Below, one piece after another: positions 23,001 through 40,100 of a DNA stretch of 64,000 nucleotides. A model generated the notes under the pieces. That model searched no databases. It had not been told where the DNA came from and worked only from the letters and a program-made list of their open reading frames with translations. The stretch comes from Girardinichthys multiradiatus (taxonomy: Eukaryota; Chordata; Actinopteri; Cyprinodontiformes; Goodeidae), in assembly GCF_021462225.1 (NCBI RefSeq), contig NC_061813.1:25382442-25446441 (forward strand), written 5' to 3'. Made by a program: the position numbers and the translations under genes. Numbering within the stretch: the first letter of the stretch is position 1; every line of letters begins with the position of its first letter.

Positions 23001-25406
23001 CTGTGTTCCTTGGTCTTCTTGATTCTGTTTGTTCACTAATGTTCTCTAACAAACCTCTGAAGCCTTGACAGAGCTGCTGGATTCAAAAGACTCGTAATGC
23101 CTTGATTGGGGTGGATTAATTTGGATAAAATTACATAAACAGGGAATCTTTATTTATGAAATACAGGTTTTATTTATGGGTATCAGAATAAATGAGGCCA
23201 AATGTGAATGAATGTCACAGTTTTAGATTTTTATTTCTAAAACAATTTAAAAATGATGTATCATTTTCTATCTTTTTGTAGTTATGTGACAAAATGTTTA
23301 AGTTTAAAGAATACTTTTGTAAAGCTCTGTAAATCAACTACACTACAATCTGGTCAGGATTGTTTGATGATCTTTACTTGTGTTTTGCAGGGTCATTTTT
23401 GAGCTGTTGTGGAGGGATTACTTCAAGTTTGTGGGCATTAAGTATGGAAACAAAATGTTTCAGGTCAAAGGTGAAACAATAAAATGTTCAGTCTGTAATT
23501 AATGCTGTAAATATAGTCAGAAAATCTAAAGATACATACGATTTTAAATTCAGGGCTTCAAGGAAAGTCTGTTCCATGGAAGATGGACATAAAGCTGTTT
23601 GACGCATGGAAAGGTTTGAGTTCACATCATGCAGTTTATCATAAATGAGTCTCACACTTGAAGAAATTTGCTTAAGCAGTATTTGCACCTTGTTTGTGTT
23701 TGTGACATTTGCACTTACAGAGGGACGCACAGGGGTGCCTTTCGTGGACGCCAACATGAGAGAGCTGGCGCTGACAGGCTTCATGTCCAACAGAGGGCGT
23801 CAAAACGTCGCAAGCTTCCTCACAAAGGATCTGGGCCTTGACTGGAGACAGGGAGCTGAGTGGTTTGAGTATCTGCTCGTACGTTGTGTAGACATTCAGT
23901 GTATCGTCTATCAGTTTAACCACAAAACATTTTGCAGATCAGAATGATTTTTTTTTTTTTTTTTTTGCACTGACTTTTGAGCATTTCAGTTATTTTAGAC
24001 ATTATTTCTTGCATGCTTACACTAGTTTTGTATTTCCTCATGCAAAGATTGATCATGATGTCTGCAGCAACTATGGAAACTGGCTTTACAGCGCAGGTAT
24101 AGGAAATGACCCAAGAGAGAACAGGAAGTTCAACATGATCAAACAAGCCCTTGACTACGACATCAACGTATGTTGTTGGATACGTTTTTTCTTTCATATT
24201 AGCCTGGGGCTGGACAAAAAAATATCTGAGTCACACTTTGTTTTGCAGTCACAAACAGAAGTGTACCTACTGATGCGTAAACTGTGGCTCATGCTCCTTC
24301 TTCAGGGGGAGTACGTGCGACGGTGGGTCCCAGAGCTGGGCGGCATCAGAGGGGCAGACGTGCACACGCCCTGGAACCTGAGCTCAGCTGCACTGTCGCA
24401 CGCTGGCGTGTCGCTCGGTGACACTTACCCAACCCCCGTGGTCACTGCGCCTGAATGGAGCCGACACTTTAGCAAGAAACCAGTGAGTGATTCAGTGAAA
24501 AGGGAAGTGGAAAGTAGGAGCGAAAGTCACTCCTGTCTAAACAGCTGCACACCATAGTAAGGGAAAGAGAGTGCATTTGCTGAATCAGTTATTGGAGTAG
24601 TGTTTAGAAAGATTCTTTAAGAAAAAATAAAGATATTTTTATTGTGAAATAAGTCACTTTATTCCTCGCAGAAACCAGTTTTTGTAGGAAAGGATTTTAT
24701 TATCAGTTTGGTGTTGGATAATGTAACCTTTTTTTAACTTTTTTCAATGTTTTTTTTAATCTGTTAACAGCTCAGATTTCTTATTAAATATGATACAGTG
24801 TAGGGTTCCTACAACATAAATTTAGTTTTTAAAGATTCATGCATTCATCTCCTATACCGCTTATTCCATCGTGGGTCACGGGGGGAGCTGGTGCCTATCT
24901 CCAGCAGTCTATGGGCGAGAGGCAGGGGACACCCTGGACAGGTCGCCAATCCATCGCAGAGCAACACATAAACAACCACACACACACTCACACCTAAGGG
25001 CATTTTAGAGAGACCAATTAACCTAACAGTCATGTTTTTGGACGGTGGGAGGAAGAACCCACGCATGCATGGGGAGAACATGCAAACTCAATGCAGAAAG
25101 AACCCCAACCGAACCCAGGACCTTCTTGCTGCAAGGCAACAGTGCTACCAACTGCGCCACAGTACAGTCACGTTTTTAAAGATGAATCATGAAAATTTGC
25201 TGTGTATCTTTTAGTCCTATTGTTTTTTCTTTTCTGGGTTTAACTATATATGATTAAGCAGGTCAACATTTATTAACCTTTTTGTTGTTTGTTTTTAGAG
25301 CGGCGCAGGACCATCAGCAAAAGGAAAGAGAGGCCCAACTCACACTCCCAAACAGCATCGAGACAGAGGCATCGACTTCTATTCCTCTAGGAGTAAAAAC
25401 CTGTGA
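17066..25406 (+). CDS. cry-dash: Cryptochrome DASH, complete, 14 coding exons, 521 aa
   Basis: Blue-light FAD flavoprotein of the photolyase/cryptochrome family; CRY-DASH proteins bind DNA and repair cyclobutane pyrimidine dimers mainly in single-stranded DNA. Exons: 17066-17128, 19095-19267, 20161-20254, 21112-21242, 21358-21506, 21826-21914, 22018-22091, 22206-22295, 23391-23470, 23554-23613, 23721-23878, 24048-24167, 24306-24482, 25299-25406. The phases join throughout and total 1566 nt, close to the roughly 520 aa known for the zebrafish protein. The N-terminal Rossmann-like antenna domain starts [15 protein letters not shown]. The FAD-binding domain holds [78 protein letters not shown] and TAPEWSRH. 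The short basic tail ends [13 protein letters not shown]. The start at 17066 is the only ATG ahead of the conserved N-terminus. Introns 3, 8 and 13 carry transposon or SINE insertions; none breaks the reading frame. Confidence 0.96.
17404..17668 (+). mobile_element. Truncated hAT-type MITE in cry-dash intron 1
   Basis: Shares the body of the intact MITE at 39813-40187: 'gattagtcg', 'atttgctgaaa', 'ggccaaaattgtacaa', 'ttttgcatttaagatgaaaa', 'aaatatgctctat' in the same order. The right terminus is lost and the left terminus decayed (TGGGCTGAA). Confidence 0.8.
17669..19094. other. cry-dash intron 1, mostly unassigned
   Basis: AT-rich intron with a T run near 17690-17711 and two SINE or LINE-tail fragments: 18350-18412 ('cccgcgacccagtcccggata') and 18640-18800, which shares the 'ttctgcatggag' to 'cccacagtccaaa' segment of the SINE at 57375. 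Confidence 0.55.
19424..19735 (+). repeat. Pyrimidine-rich low-complexity tract (CTTCC-type)
   Basis: About 300 bases dominated by imperfect TTCC, CTTC and TTCT units in cry-dash intron 2. The open frames here are an artefact of this composition. Confidence 0.8.
20300..21061 (+). mobile_element. Degraded Tc1-like element in cry-dash intron 3
   Basis: Landmarks: 'gtgtaattaattaatctcag' at 20375, 'gctgcagagatccacagctc' at 20601, 'ccccaccttgaagcatggcggtgg' at 20843, and right terminus 'taaggcacag|tgta' at 21051. No intact transposase frame. Confidence 0.75.
22395..23329 (-). mobile_element. Degraded Tc1-like element in cry-dash intron 8
   Basis: TA-flanked; left end CAGTGCCTTGCAAAAG at 22395 and a degraded right end at 23329. 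Reverse-strand frames keep patches of transposase (22463-22838: [20 protein letters not shown]) but with frameshifts and a large 3' deletion. Confidence 0.82.
24837..25172 (-). mobile_element. tRNA-derived SINE, reverse orientation, in cry-dash intron 13
   Basis: Reverse complement of the SINE at 57375-57745: the tail ('accgcttattcca') is on the left and the tRNA-like head ('gctaccaactgcgccac') on the right. Intact A-box region; B-box altered. Confidence 0.8.
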
Positions 25407-26785
25407 GATTCGTCACTGCAGAGGATGGATGCTCCTGGGATCTAAATGCTGATTCTGTGATGCACATGCTGTAAATGTTTACAGAGTTAATAAGGGAAGT
25501 TGTCACAAGAGAGTTTGCCTGTTTCTTTGCTACTGAAAGCTGAACTGATATTACAGTGCCTGGCAAAACTATTCACACCCCTCTAGCCTTTTCACATCAT
25601 TGTATTTTATGTGGCGTGCCTACATAAAGTAGTGTATAATTGTGAAATATATTTGTATTTAGCATTCTCTACAGCAACATCTCTAACATGTCTGGTGCAA
25701 TTACCTTCAATTTCCCAAGATTTCAACATTTTACAGGGCACTGTCAAATTTGAAACCTACCAAGACATGGCTGTCCACCTAAACTGACAAACCTGAGGAG
25801 GAGAGAATTAATCAGAAAACCAGCAAAATGTCTATGGTAGCTCTGGAGGAGCTGCAGTAAAACACACCTCAGGTGGCAGAAGTTGTTGACAGGACAACTA
25901 TTAGTCATTCACCCCACAAATCTGGTCTTTATGGAAGAGTTGTAAGAAGAAAGCTACGGCTAAAAGAATGCCAAAAGATTAAATGTGGAGGAAAACTCAC
26001 AGTGCACATCACCCTGAAAACACCGTCTTCATGGTGGAACATAGTGGTGGCAGAATCATGCTGTGGGGATGCTTTTCTACAGCAAGAAGTTTGTAATTGG
26101 AAAATTGATGTAGCCAAATAAGGGCAATGGTTGCAAACAACCTGTTGGACGCTGCAAAAGACTTGGGTCGGAAGTTCAACTTCCAGACACTGACCCCAAA
26201 CAAACAGCCAGAATAACAATAGAAGGGTTTAGATCAAAGCAAATGCATACATTAGAACGGCCAAGTCAAAGTCCAGATTAAAATCCAATCCAGAAAATTA
26301 GGGATATAACTTCAAAAGTAGATGTGCACAGATGCTCTCCACCCAGTCTGACTGAGCTTCAACAACTTTGCAAAGCAGAATGGGTAAAACTTTTTTTGTC
26401 TTTAGTTGTGCTGAATGAAAATGCACGCCACACTTTTCAGATTTGTATTAAGTACATTGAAAACTATCATTTTCTTTTCCTCTAACAATTGCATGCTACT
26501 ATGTGCTCGTCTTAACACATGAAATACATAGACGTTAATGGCTGCAATGTGACAGAGTGAAATAGTTCAAGGGACATGACTACATTTACATCTGTCTCAT
26601 GTTGCACCTTTCATCGAATCTCTGCAGCAGCTGAACACCTGCGAGAAATGTTTCTTTCCTACTTTTTTTCCTCTCGTCATCGTGCCTGTTACAGCCAGGA
26701 GAACATGCAATATGGTTGCTTTTTGCTACAAGACTGTTCGATGTTGCAATATCTTTATTTGAATAAACGTGGATAATAAAGTTGG
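25407..26785 (+). other. Probable cry-dash 3'UTR interrupted by a Tc1 remnant
   Basis: No canonical AATAAA follows the stop codon before a Tc1-like remnant begins at 25554. Just past that remnant, 26762-26767 and 26775-26780 are both AATAAA. The likely reading is that the Tc1 element landed inside the 3'UTR and the original poly(A) signals now lie behind it. An upstream TTAATAA at about 25485 could be a weak alternative. Confidence 0.4.
25554..26575 (+). mobile_element. Degraded Tc1-like element in the cry-dash 3' region
   Basis: Left terminus CAGTGCCTGGCAAAACTATT after TA. The body keeps the transposase order ('tctggaggagctgcag', 'aaatctggtctttatggaag', 'atcatgctgtggggatg', 'aagtccagattaaaatcc') with many stops. 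The right terminus is decayed. Confidence 0.78.
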
Positions 26786-27122
26786 GACTTTTTAAAGAAC
26801 AGAAATGCGTTATTTTTTAACCTGATTATATAAAGGAGGACCAGAAACCGTTGTGCCAACATTATTTGTAACATTTCTCCGCAGTCAGATAACTATGATG
26901 AATTTGACTGAAAAGTAACTGATTAATCTGGTATACGATTCACTTCCTCCCAGACGTGACGCAGTCGGCCGCAAACACTTCCTTGTTCCACTAAAGCCAG
27001 GTGGGCTGCGCCTATCTGCAGAAACTGGCTTCAAAATCACGCAAGTCGCCACTTATGATAGTTTTAAACTCATTTTAACACGGATCCAAGAGGGGGAAAA
27101 AAAAACAAAACCTCTGTCCAAC

Positions 27123-32572
<5,450 letters not shown>

Positions 32573-32723
32573 CCGCGGAGCAGGGAGTGGATTTGTATTT
32601 ATGGGGGCCTTTTCTTATTGCATTGAAAGTTTACTGTTGGACAAGGGCTGAATGTTGCAGATTCAGATGCAGTGCTACCACATTTATTGACACTTCTGCT
32701 AAGGCCATGTTAAAAAGCCTTAA

Positions 32724-32733
32724 AATAAATAAA
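32724..32733 (+). other. myd88 poly(A) signal
   Basis: Overlapping AATAAA hexamers about 155 bases past the myd88 stop codon, giving a short 3'UTR. The nearest canonical signal; inferred end of the transcript. Confidence 0.6.
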
Positions 32734-33479
32734 TAGCTTTATGCTGAAAATGTTACAAAAAATAAGCCTTTTTCAGCATGTTTCATCAGTGAGGAAAAAA
32801 GAGAGTGTTTTTGGATGATTCTTCGGTCTCTGATGTTCTCTACAACTCAGCCCAAAGATTTTCTGCTGGATTTAAGTCCAGGGACCGAGATGGCCTGGAA
32901 AGAAGGAGATTTTAGTTTTTATGCTGATTTGGCCATAGGTTTTGGATTATGATCAATCAGTGTGTCATTTATAGAGTGCTTTTCACGCAGTCAGGTGTAA
33001 CACAAAGGGCTTTGCAGAAAAAAAGGAAGAAGTATGCAAACAATTTTTAACAACTAGAATAAAACGTCAAATGATCACGAACGTTAATACTTTGGTTTTT
33101 TGGTTTTTACCTTTGGTAAAGAAAAACCCAATGAAAACACATTTTCATTTTACTAGTAGAGTCCACCAGAATTGTATTTAAAATGTCTTTTTGTTCATGA
33201 TTCAGTTCTTTCGGGGGGGTTCAAAGTGGACATGAGTTACTTTTCCACAGGATCATCATTTTCAATGTCCATAAGCACATGGAGTGTTTGTTCAGTTATA
33301 TACATGCCATGTGGATTTATTTTTGATTTTATGGCTGCAGAATTATCTAAGAAAGTGAGTGTGAGCTTTTGTTCCTTTTTTCAAAACAACTTCAACTTTC
33401 AGTATTTGACAGGTTTCAGTATTAATGTTGTTTTGACTTTGCAGTAGCTGTTTAAAGGGCAAATCAAAGAAACGAGACG

Positions 33480-33665
33480 TGGTTAATTGGTCACTCTAAA
33501 TTGCCCTTAGGTGTATGAATGAGTGTGTGCTTGGTTGCTTGTGTGTTGCCCTGCGATGGACTGGCGACCTGTCCAGGGTGGACCCCGCCTCTCGCCCATA
33601 GACTACTGGAGATAGGCACCAGGTTCCCCGCGACCCACTCTGGAATAAGCGGTAGAAAATGACTG
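33480..33665 (+). mobile_element. 5'-truncated tRNA-derived SINE
   Basis: Matches the 3' half of the SINE at 57375-57745 almost base for base ('ggttaattggtcactctaaa' to 'gcggtagaaaatgactgact'); the tRNA head is missing. Confidence 0.82.
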
Positions 33666-34503
33666 ACTGGTTTTACTGTTTGTAATTGTTTTATTGCAAC
33701 TGTGTCCTGTTTTACGTGCTTGAATGTTATTGTTTTGTGTTTTTACAATATTGGTTACTTGTATATTAGTTTTAAAAGCAGTTTCTCTTTACAATGAACC
33801 CATGCATCTTTCAGGTATAGCTCTTTAAATAATGGTAAATAAAAATATTTGTTTTCCCTTATTTTTATTGTGAGATTGTGCTACTGCAATAAAATATTTA
33901 TTTTAAGGCTTTTTACACATATTAACCAGGGATACCGCTGGGACACTGATGATTTTATGGTCCATTTTAATATACTTCCACTTAAAATTCCTTTATCATG
34001 ATTAATTTCTGCCTAAACAATATTAAAATGTTCAATGCACATAGTTAATAATATGTTACTTAAGTGCAAAAGTTAAGACTGGGTCCATCTGTTTTGATGC
34101 AGCACAGGATGTACTAAGCTTTCTGTAAAAGCTTTAAGTGTCCATATTTGAACTCTTACTTCCTCTGTTGAGTCAACATTTAGACGAGATTGGTGCTGAA
34201 CAGGAAATAATATTCTGGCGGTAATTGTGGCACAAGCTCAGCAGCGTTTTGCCTCTTGTTTTTATGTTTCGCATTTATACGTTTATAATAATTGTTTTGC
34301 AACTGTTTAATTTTAAGTAAGTGTATATTTTACCTGCAAAAATGTTTAAAAATTATTATTCAAAAAATGATATGATTAAAACCGCGTGTTTTTTTCTTCT
34401 AAGGGGTGTGTAGTTTTGTTGAGAGTGCGTGTGAACACATGAAAGCACTGGATGTTCTCGAGTTGTGATATTATGAAATTCTTGCATGCGATTAAATAAA
34501 TCA

Positions 34504-34517
34504 CCAGCAGAGGGCGC
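34504..34517 (+). promoter_or_regulatory. CTCF-motif match between myd88 and oxsr1
   Basis: CCAGCAGAGGGCGC fits the vertebrate CTCF core (CCASYAGRKGGCRS) at every position. It lies 1.9 kb past the myd88 stop and 2.6 kb before the oxsr1 ATG. Binding is not shown by sequence alone. Confidence 0.45.
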
Positions 34518-34729
34518 CGTTAAGCCCTGAAGGTATAAACGGAGCTCACCGGAAATCAGTTCTCTGCTTTTCCTACGTTGGGTTTTATTTTAACTTTTAA
34601 AACAGGCTTGTATTACGCATTTTGGGTCTGCCAATGGCATTGTATGTTAAATTGTGAATATGAAGATTTTGAAAGGATATATGTTTGTATTTCCAGTCGT
34701 AAGGTTGATTCAAAAGATTGTTCGCTAAC

Positions 34730-34760
34730 CCGGAAGTTGACCTCCGATTCGCTACTTCCG
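34730..34760. promoter_or_regulatory. Facing pair of ETS-type motifs
   Basis: CCGGAAGT at 34730-34737 and ACTTCCG at 34754-34760 face each other 16 bases apart; a related CCGGAAAT lies near 34548. Such motifs are typical of TATA-less promoters. No gene start is visible next to them. Confidence 0.35.
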
Positions 34761-36779
34761 TGTTGACACTTGATTAAAGGGCTAGTTCACTGTTATCTAT
34801 CAATAGTTTCCCTAGATTACACAACTGTATTTTTAAGAAAGTATCTTTAGTTCAGAATAATTCAATCTACATTTAACTGCGTTAACTATCGTTTTAACCG
34901 TAGTTTCTAAGATTGATCTAGTTAAAGGTGACCCAAATAGGTTAAAACAGAAACTTTCATAAATAGAATGGTTTCACAGATGACAAATTGTTTTAATTTT
35001 GTTAATTTAGCATAGGATGATCCAGTTGAGGTTTCACCTGCACTGCTGGAAGTTGCTTTTATATATTTTCCCAAATGATGTAAAAGATTAAAAAATGTAC
35101 ACGTTGTGTTTTAAAATCTGTAAGCAGTCTAAAACAGACATGGTTTGGTTAAAAAAAATCAATAAAAATCAGAATAACTGATAAAGAGTGGAACAATACA
35201 GAACTATAATATTCTAGTCCTAAATTGGGTTGTTTTATGTGATGGTATCAGAATCAAAATGATAAATATCTCTTATATCATCATAACTGAGTAATGGCCA
35301 ATGTGGGAAATTAACATTGACTTGTTTTCAGACTTGACGTATTAGAAGATGGTAAAAATTACAAAAAAAAAGTACTGAAAACTGCATTTGTATGTAGGTT
35401 TTCACAAAGCAAGTAAAGCGTTCATATATAAATGATGTTTTGAAGGGTCTTTAGGTAGTGATGAATGTTTCAGCCCAGGTCTGGCCACTCCTAAATATGC
35501 TAGATTTGTGTTTTAGAGGTGAACAAATTTGGACCAGATTCATTAAAATCGGTGAAAGAGCCTGTTACTCATGAGCTCAGCACATAAGAGGCCAACTCCA
35601 GCGTTGTGATTTCACCTCCTTTCAATCCCCGAACAGTAAACAACCCGAGCGAGCCGTGCTCCGATCGGGACATACATTTACTGTGTGTGTGCAGCAGTGG
35701 GACCTTCCTGGAGTTTTTTTTTCCTCACAGCTTTGCAACGCGAGGCTTATTTGTTTCAGCTTGTGGTGTCGTAGTTCCTGGCTGTATTGTTATAATGAAG
35801 AGGAGAAAAAAAAAAGAAGGTTTTTTTGGTGTAAACTCTGATTTACAGGGTAAAGTTTGGCTCCCATGCCACAGTTATTTGTGCGGTGCCTTTGGATGGC
35901 TGGGGGTCCTGCGTAGGCAGATGACGTCTCCGCTTCTCTGCATGGAGTTCTTCATATCGCCACAAAGCCCTGGTGTCTACCAGGTTTCCACATCAGCAGA
36001 CCTTCGTTTCACGCTAAAATAATCTTGTAACTTCAATGGATACAAACTAATATGAAAGAAAGCTACCTTGACAAGGAGACTTTGATGTTATAGTGTCAGT
36101 TATGTTAAACATGTATTTTACTCTATTAAATATTTAATTCGTATTTTTGTATTATGTTGAATTTAGTTTAGATGTGACCTTATTTGTTAATACGTGAATT
36201 TATTTTCATTCGTTTTTGTTGATTTTGTTTATAAGTTCATCAAATAACAGAGCTTAATATTAAACTGTACTTTAATAGGAGAGGAACAAGTTTTGCCTCC
36301 AGCCATCTTAAAATGAATAGAAGTTTTACATTAATAGAATCTAAAACGCTTTATATTGTTACAAAAATGTAAAGTCTTTAATGCAAGGTATATTATGTAT
36401 GTCTTAAAAGAAAAAGATTGTTAAACTCATAGCATGGTGCTACTTTTTTCACCTGCAATCTGTTTTGGTCAGATGTCTTTAATATTTTAAGACCAAATCT
36501 TAGAGAATAACTATTCATTCACTGGGAAAATGAGTTCAAACCAGTTCCCTGTGGGCATGGAGTTAAGTGTTTTGTCATGATTTTACCTATGTCTGATGAT
36601 GTGTTGAAATATTCATTTTTAAATGGGTTGTACTCAAGAGGCATAAACATGTAGTATTTGTAATAACATTCTAATTATTAGATTATGCAACAAACAATGA
36701 AATCAAGAAAATGACAACTATAACAAAAGATACAAACATATTTTCTTATCCCTCCACTTCTCTGATCTCCCTTTAAGAC

Positions 36780-37125
36780 GTACACAAACTCACGCAGCAC
36801 GCACGGAAGTCCAGCCAATCATAGCATGTAACTTCATCTTGAAGCGCAGGACCCCGGGTTGATCTGGCAGGCCGAGCCGAGCCTATTTGGTAGCTGCACC
36901 GCCACGAAGGTCCAGCATTTTCTCGGGAGGAATGCGGTAGGCGGGGCCGCGCTCGGCTGGTGTCAAACTTTGGGAATGACAGGAGTGCTGCGGGATTCGC
37001 AAATAAGGGGAAGTGTCGCCCTTGCTGGCTCTGTTTGGATTACTTTGACTTGTTCTCATTTTCAGTTCTTGGTGGATTTAGCACTTTTCCACAGATAGTA
37101 ACAGCCTTAGCAGACTCTCTCAGCC
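36780..37125 (+). promoter_or_regulatory. GC-rich promoter/5'UTR region of oxsr1
   Basis: The stretch just upstream of the oxsr1 ATG is locally GC- and CpG-rich (for example around 36845-36960) in an otherwise AT-rich intergenic region. It lacks an obvious TATA box, as is usual for housekeeping kinase genes. Limits are approximate. Confidence 0.5.
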
Positions 37126-40100
37126 ATGTCCGAGGACCCGAGCTCCCAACCCTGGTCCATCAACAAAGATGATTACGAGCTCCTGGAGGTGATTGGTATG
37201 TGATTATTAGCTTGTTAGCATTGTTGTTAACCGGCAGATAGTAAACGTCTCACTATTAGCTTACCCAAAGCGGAATTTACAGCGCCGCACTCCAGCTTAG
37301 ATATCTGGAAGACGATAAGACAAGCGAAATGCTTCTATATTTCTCCAGCTAGGTTGAGTGGAAGGGATTGGGAGAGTTGTCCAACCTAGCCGTGTTTTGA
37401 ATTGGTCACAGAGTAATTTACGAGGCTGTAAACGGACATTTACAATGTTAACGTTCTGCCAGAATCAGACTATTTGCTGGAAGATAACCGCTTTCGTTTA
37501 TCAGAGCGAGCTGCCCTCCTGGTACTTTCCCAAAAGGTCAGTTTAAAAAAAAAAAAAAAAATCAATTAGAGAAACCCGAAACAAGAACAAATATTTCCTG
37601 CCTGAGTTGACTTCAAAAGTTAACAGTTCTACAGGAAACGACGTTGCATTAAGAAGGCTTCAGTATCATCCGCGTCTTTAATGCAGCATGAAAAGACAGA
37701 AACTTGAATTGTGTTCACGCCCATCCCACTCATGAGGGGGGGGGGGACCGACTCACATGTTCTGACGTTAGCAGTGACTACTTGACTGAACGCAAAATAC
37801 AAATTCATAGAGTAAAATAATATATACACTGACAACAGAAGCCATGTTAAAAGTATAGATATGGAAAGCGCTATCTGACATACTTACAAATGATCGCAGG
37901 TTCCCAAAGCAGGGTTCGGGATCCCGCTGTGGGTCGTGAAACATCCTTTTGGAGGGTTTTGAGATGAAGTCACATAACATTTGAAAATATTTGCTGCAAC
38001 AGATTAAAAGCACCATTCAATAATGGTTACTAACTATAAAACTTGTTTAATATAAGCTAAATATTGTTCCCTTCATACCTTGATCCCTCCAAGGCCCCGT
38101 GTGTTGGCGGCTCTGGTCACTGAATGCTATATCACAATTGCGAAGATCTGCTTGGTTGCAGTATTTGGTAGAATACTATATTTCAAGTGTCATGCACTCA
38201 TACGTTGCATATTGATGACAAATTTGATACTACTGGATAGACGGCCCCTTAATGCCCACATCTGATGTATATTTTTAGTGACTAAGATGCTGAAGCTCAT
38301 GGAGGATGGTTGGGACATTTGGTAGTGGTAAAGAAAGAAAAGACTCTGGAAAATGTGGGTTAATCATATCATTATCAAAATTTTCAGCATTTATATATTG
38401 TCCCAAGGTTGTGCAGCTCTAACATGTATTTATAAAGCTAGCATCATCTAGGTCTAAATCGAACCTTTTTTTTTTTTTATAGTCCCAGACAGATGGCTGC
38501 TGACAGTTCAGGCATGTTTACATTTAAAACAAAGGAAATTGGTTGAATAAAACACTGATCTAACATTAAAACTGCTTTGCGCCTGTGCACGGAGCAGCGG
38601 CGGTCAGGTCTACTCCAAGTCGAGCAACCTCAAGTGGACATTCTTGAAATGTCAGTGTTGTCAAGTAAAACCATGTTTGGCCTTAACTGTTACAAGAGAT
38701 TAAAAACATTTGGTATAAATAGGTAAAAATAATAAAATAGGCTGTGATACCCATGTATATTTGCTTTAGCAATGCTTGTATGTTACAACCAGCTAAAGCA
38801 TGAGCCACAAGCTTCTGGCAGTGTTATTTTGTGTTGAAAGGTTTTGTAGTTGCTGCTATTCAGTTATTGCCAGAGACTAACTAGATGTGCACCGATCATT
38901 GATTTGTGGCCAATTCTGATCTCTGGCTTCCGTTCCACTTTGACCTGCTTATACAAATTCAGCAGATTGTGTTTACTCTTTTTATTTTTATTTTCTATTT
39001 ATTTAGCTTACAAAATAAACAAAACAATAGATCAGGCAAAATAAACATCTGTTCATATAATAAAGTTAAGACATTTTTACCAGCAAGTGCAACAAGTGCA
39101 GGGCTGACTATCAGCCCAACGTTCAGTCCTTGGCTGTTTAATGGCATTTTCCCACAATGCACTACACCTGGACCATGAGCCGGCCCAGCCCACAAATTAG
39201 TACCAACAAAGAACAGGAACTAGATAAATAAGATAAAGTAATATTTATAGTTCTTATTGTGAAGATGCTTTATACACAAACTTTGTTGTCAGGATATCAT
39301 ATAAAGTCTTCCCTTGCTGGGGTTATAAACCTTATCCATTTGATCCAGATTCTTTAAAACCCTTCCTTAATGCATACAGTACCATCATGTCTGGCGTGCT
39401 ATTACCGTAAAGTTTGGTAATGGCTTTTTTAGTGTAGGAGCCAGTGGCCAAACTCTTTAGTTTCATGACAGACGAAAGTTAAAAGCTCGAAAGAAATAAA
39501 AGAAGCAGCTTTACTCTGATATGTCAAGCTTTCCTGACGTCTGTTGTGGTCTTTCCTTTCTGGAAAGGTTTCCCATAAATGATCGGGGCTTTTATTTATT
39601 GTTTTCTAACTTCATGAATTCTCCTTCTGATGTGTTGACATCTGCTAGTTTGCTAATGCGGTAACGCTAATGCTAGCAAGCTTCCAGTCTGTTTTTAAAT
39701 GGGATTAAAAAACATTTTTACTCACTAGTGTTTCAGACAGATGGGCCCTGTCATTCGTTACGTTTTACAGCTTATTTTAGCGAAACATTTCAAGACTTAT
39801 CCAGCATCAAACTAGGGCTGAAACAATTAATTGGATTGATCGTGATTAGTCGATTATTGAAATAATTCTCAACTAACTTAGTAATCGAATTATTATTATT
39901 ATTAACTGGAACGTACATGCAATTTGCTGAAAAGAACAACCCGCTCAAAGCAGTAATTAGGCCAAAATTGTACAAAAATATATATATTTTGCATTTAAGA
40001 TGAAAAACCTTTGTCGGTAAATATGCTCTATCCAGAACTCCTCAAGTGGAAGAGCTTTGGCATCACCTGATACAAATCCTGCAACAAATCTCCTATTTAG

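Larger units (their letters stand above)
33666..36779. other. Intergenic region between myd88 and oxsr1
   Basis: AT-rich apart from 34500-34770 (CTCF and ETS motifs) and 35570-36020, where open frames up to 138 codons occur without similarity to anything I recognise. No gene can be supported. Confidence 0.5.

Noticed and set aside
24009..24557. Single 182-codon protein
   Set aside because: It is two cry-dash exons (24048-24167 and 24306-24482) read through an in-frame intron.
35606..36022. 138-codon + frame upstream of oxsr1 as a possible new gene
   Set aside because: Begins without a clear promoter, contains low-complexity parts, and resembles no family I know.
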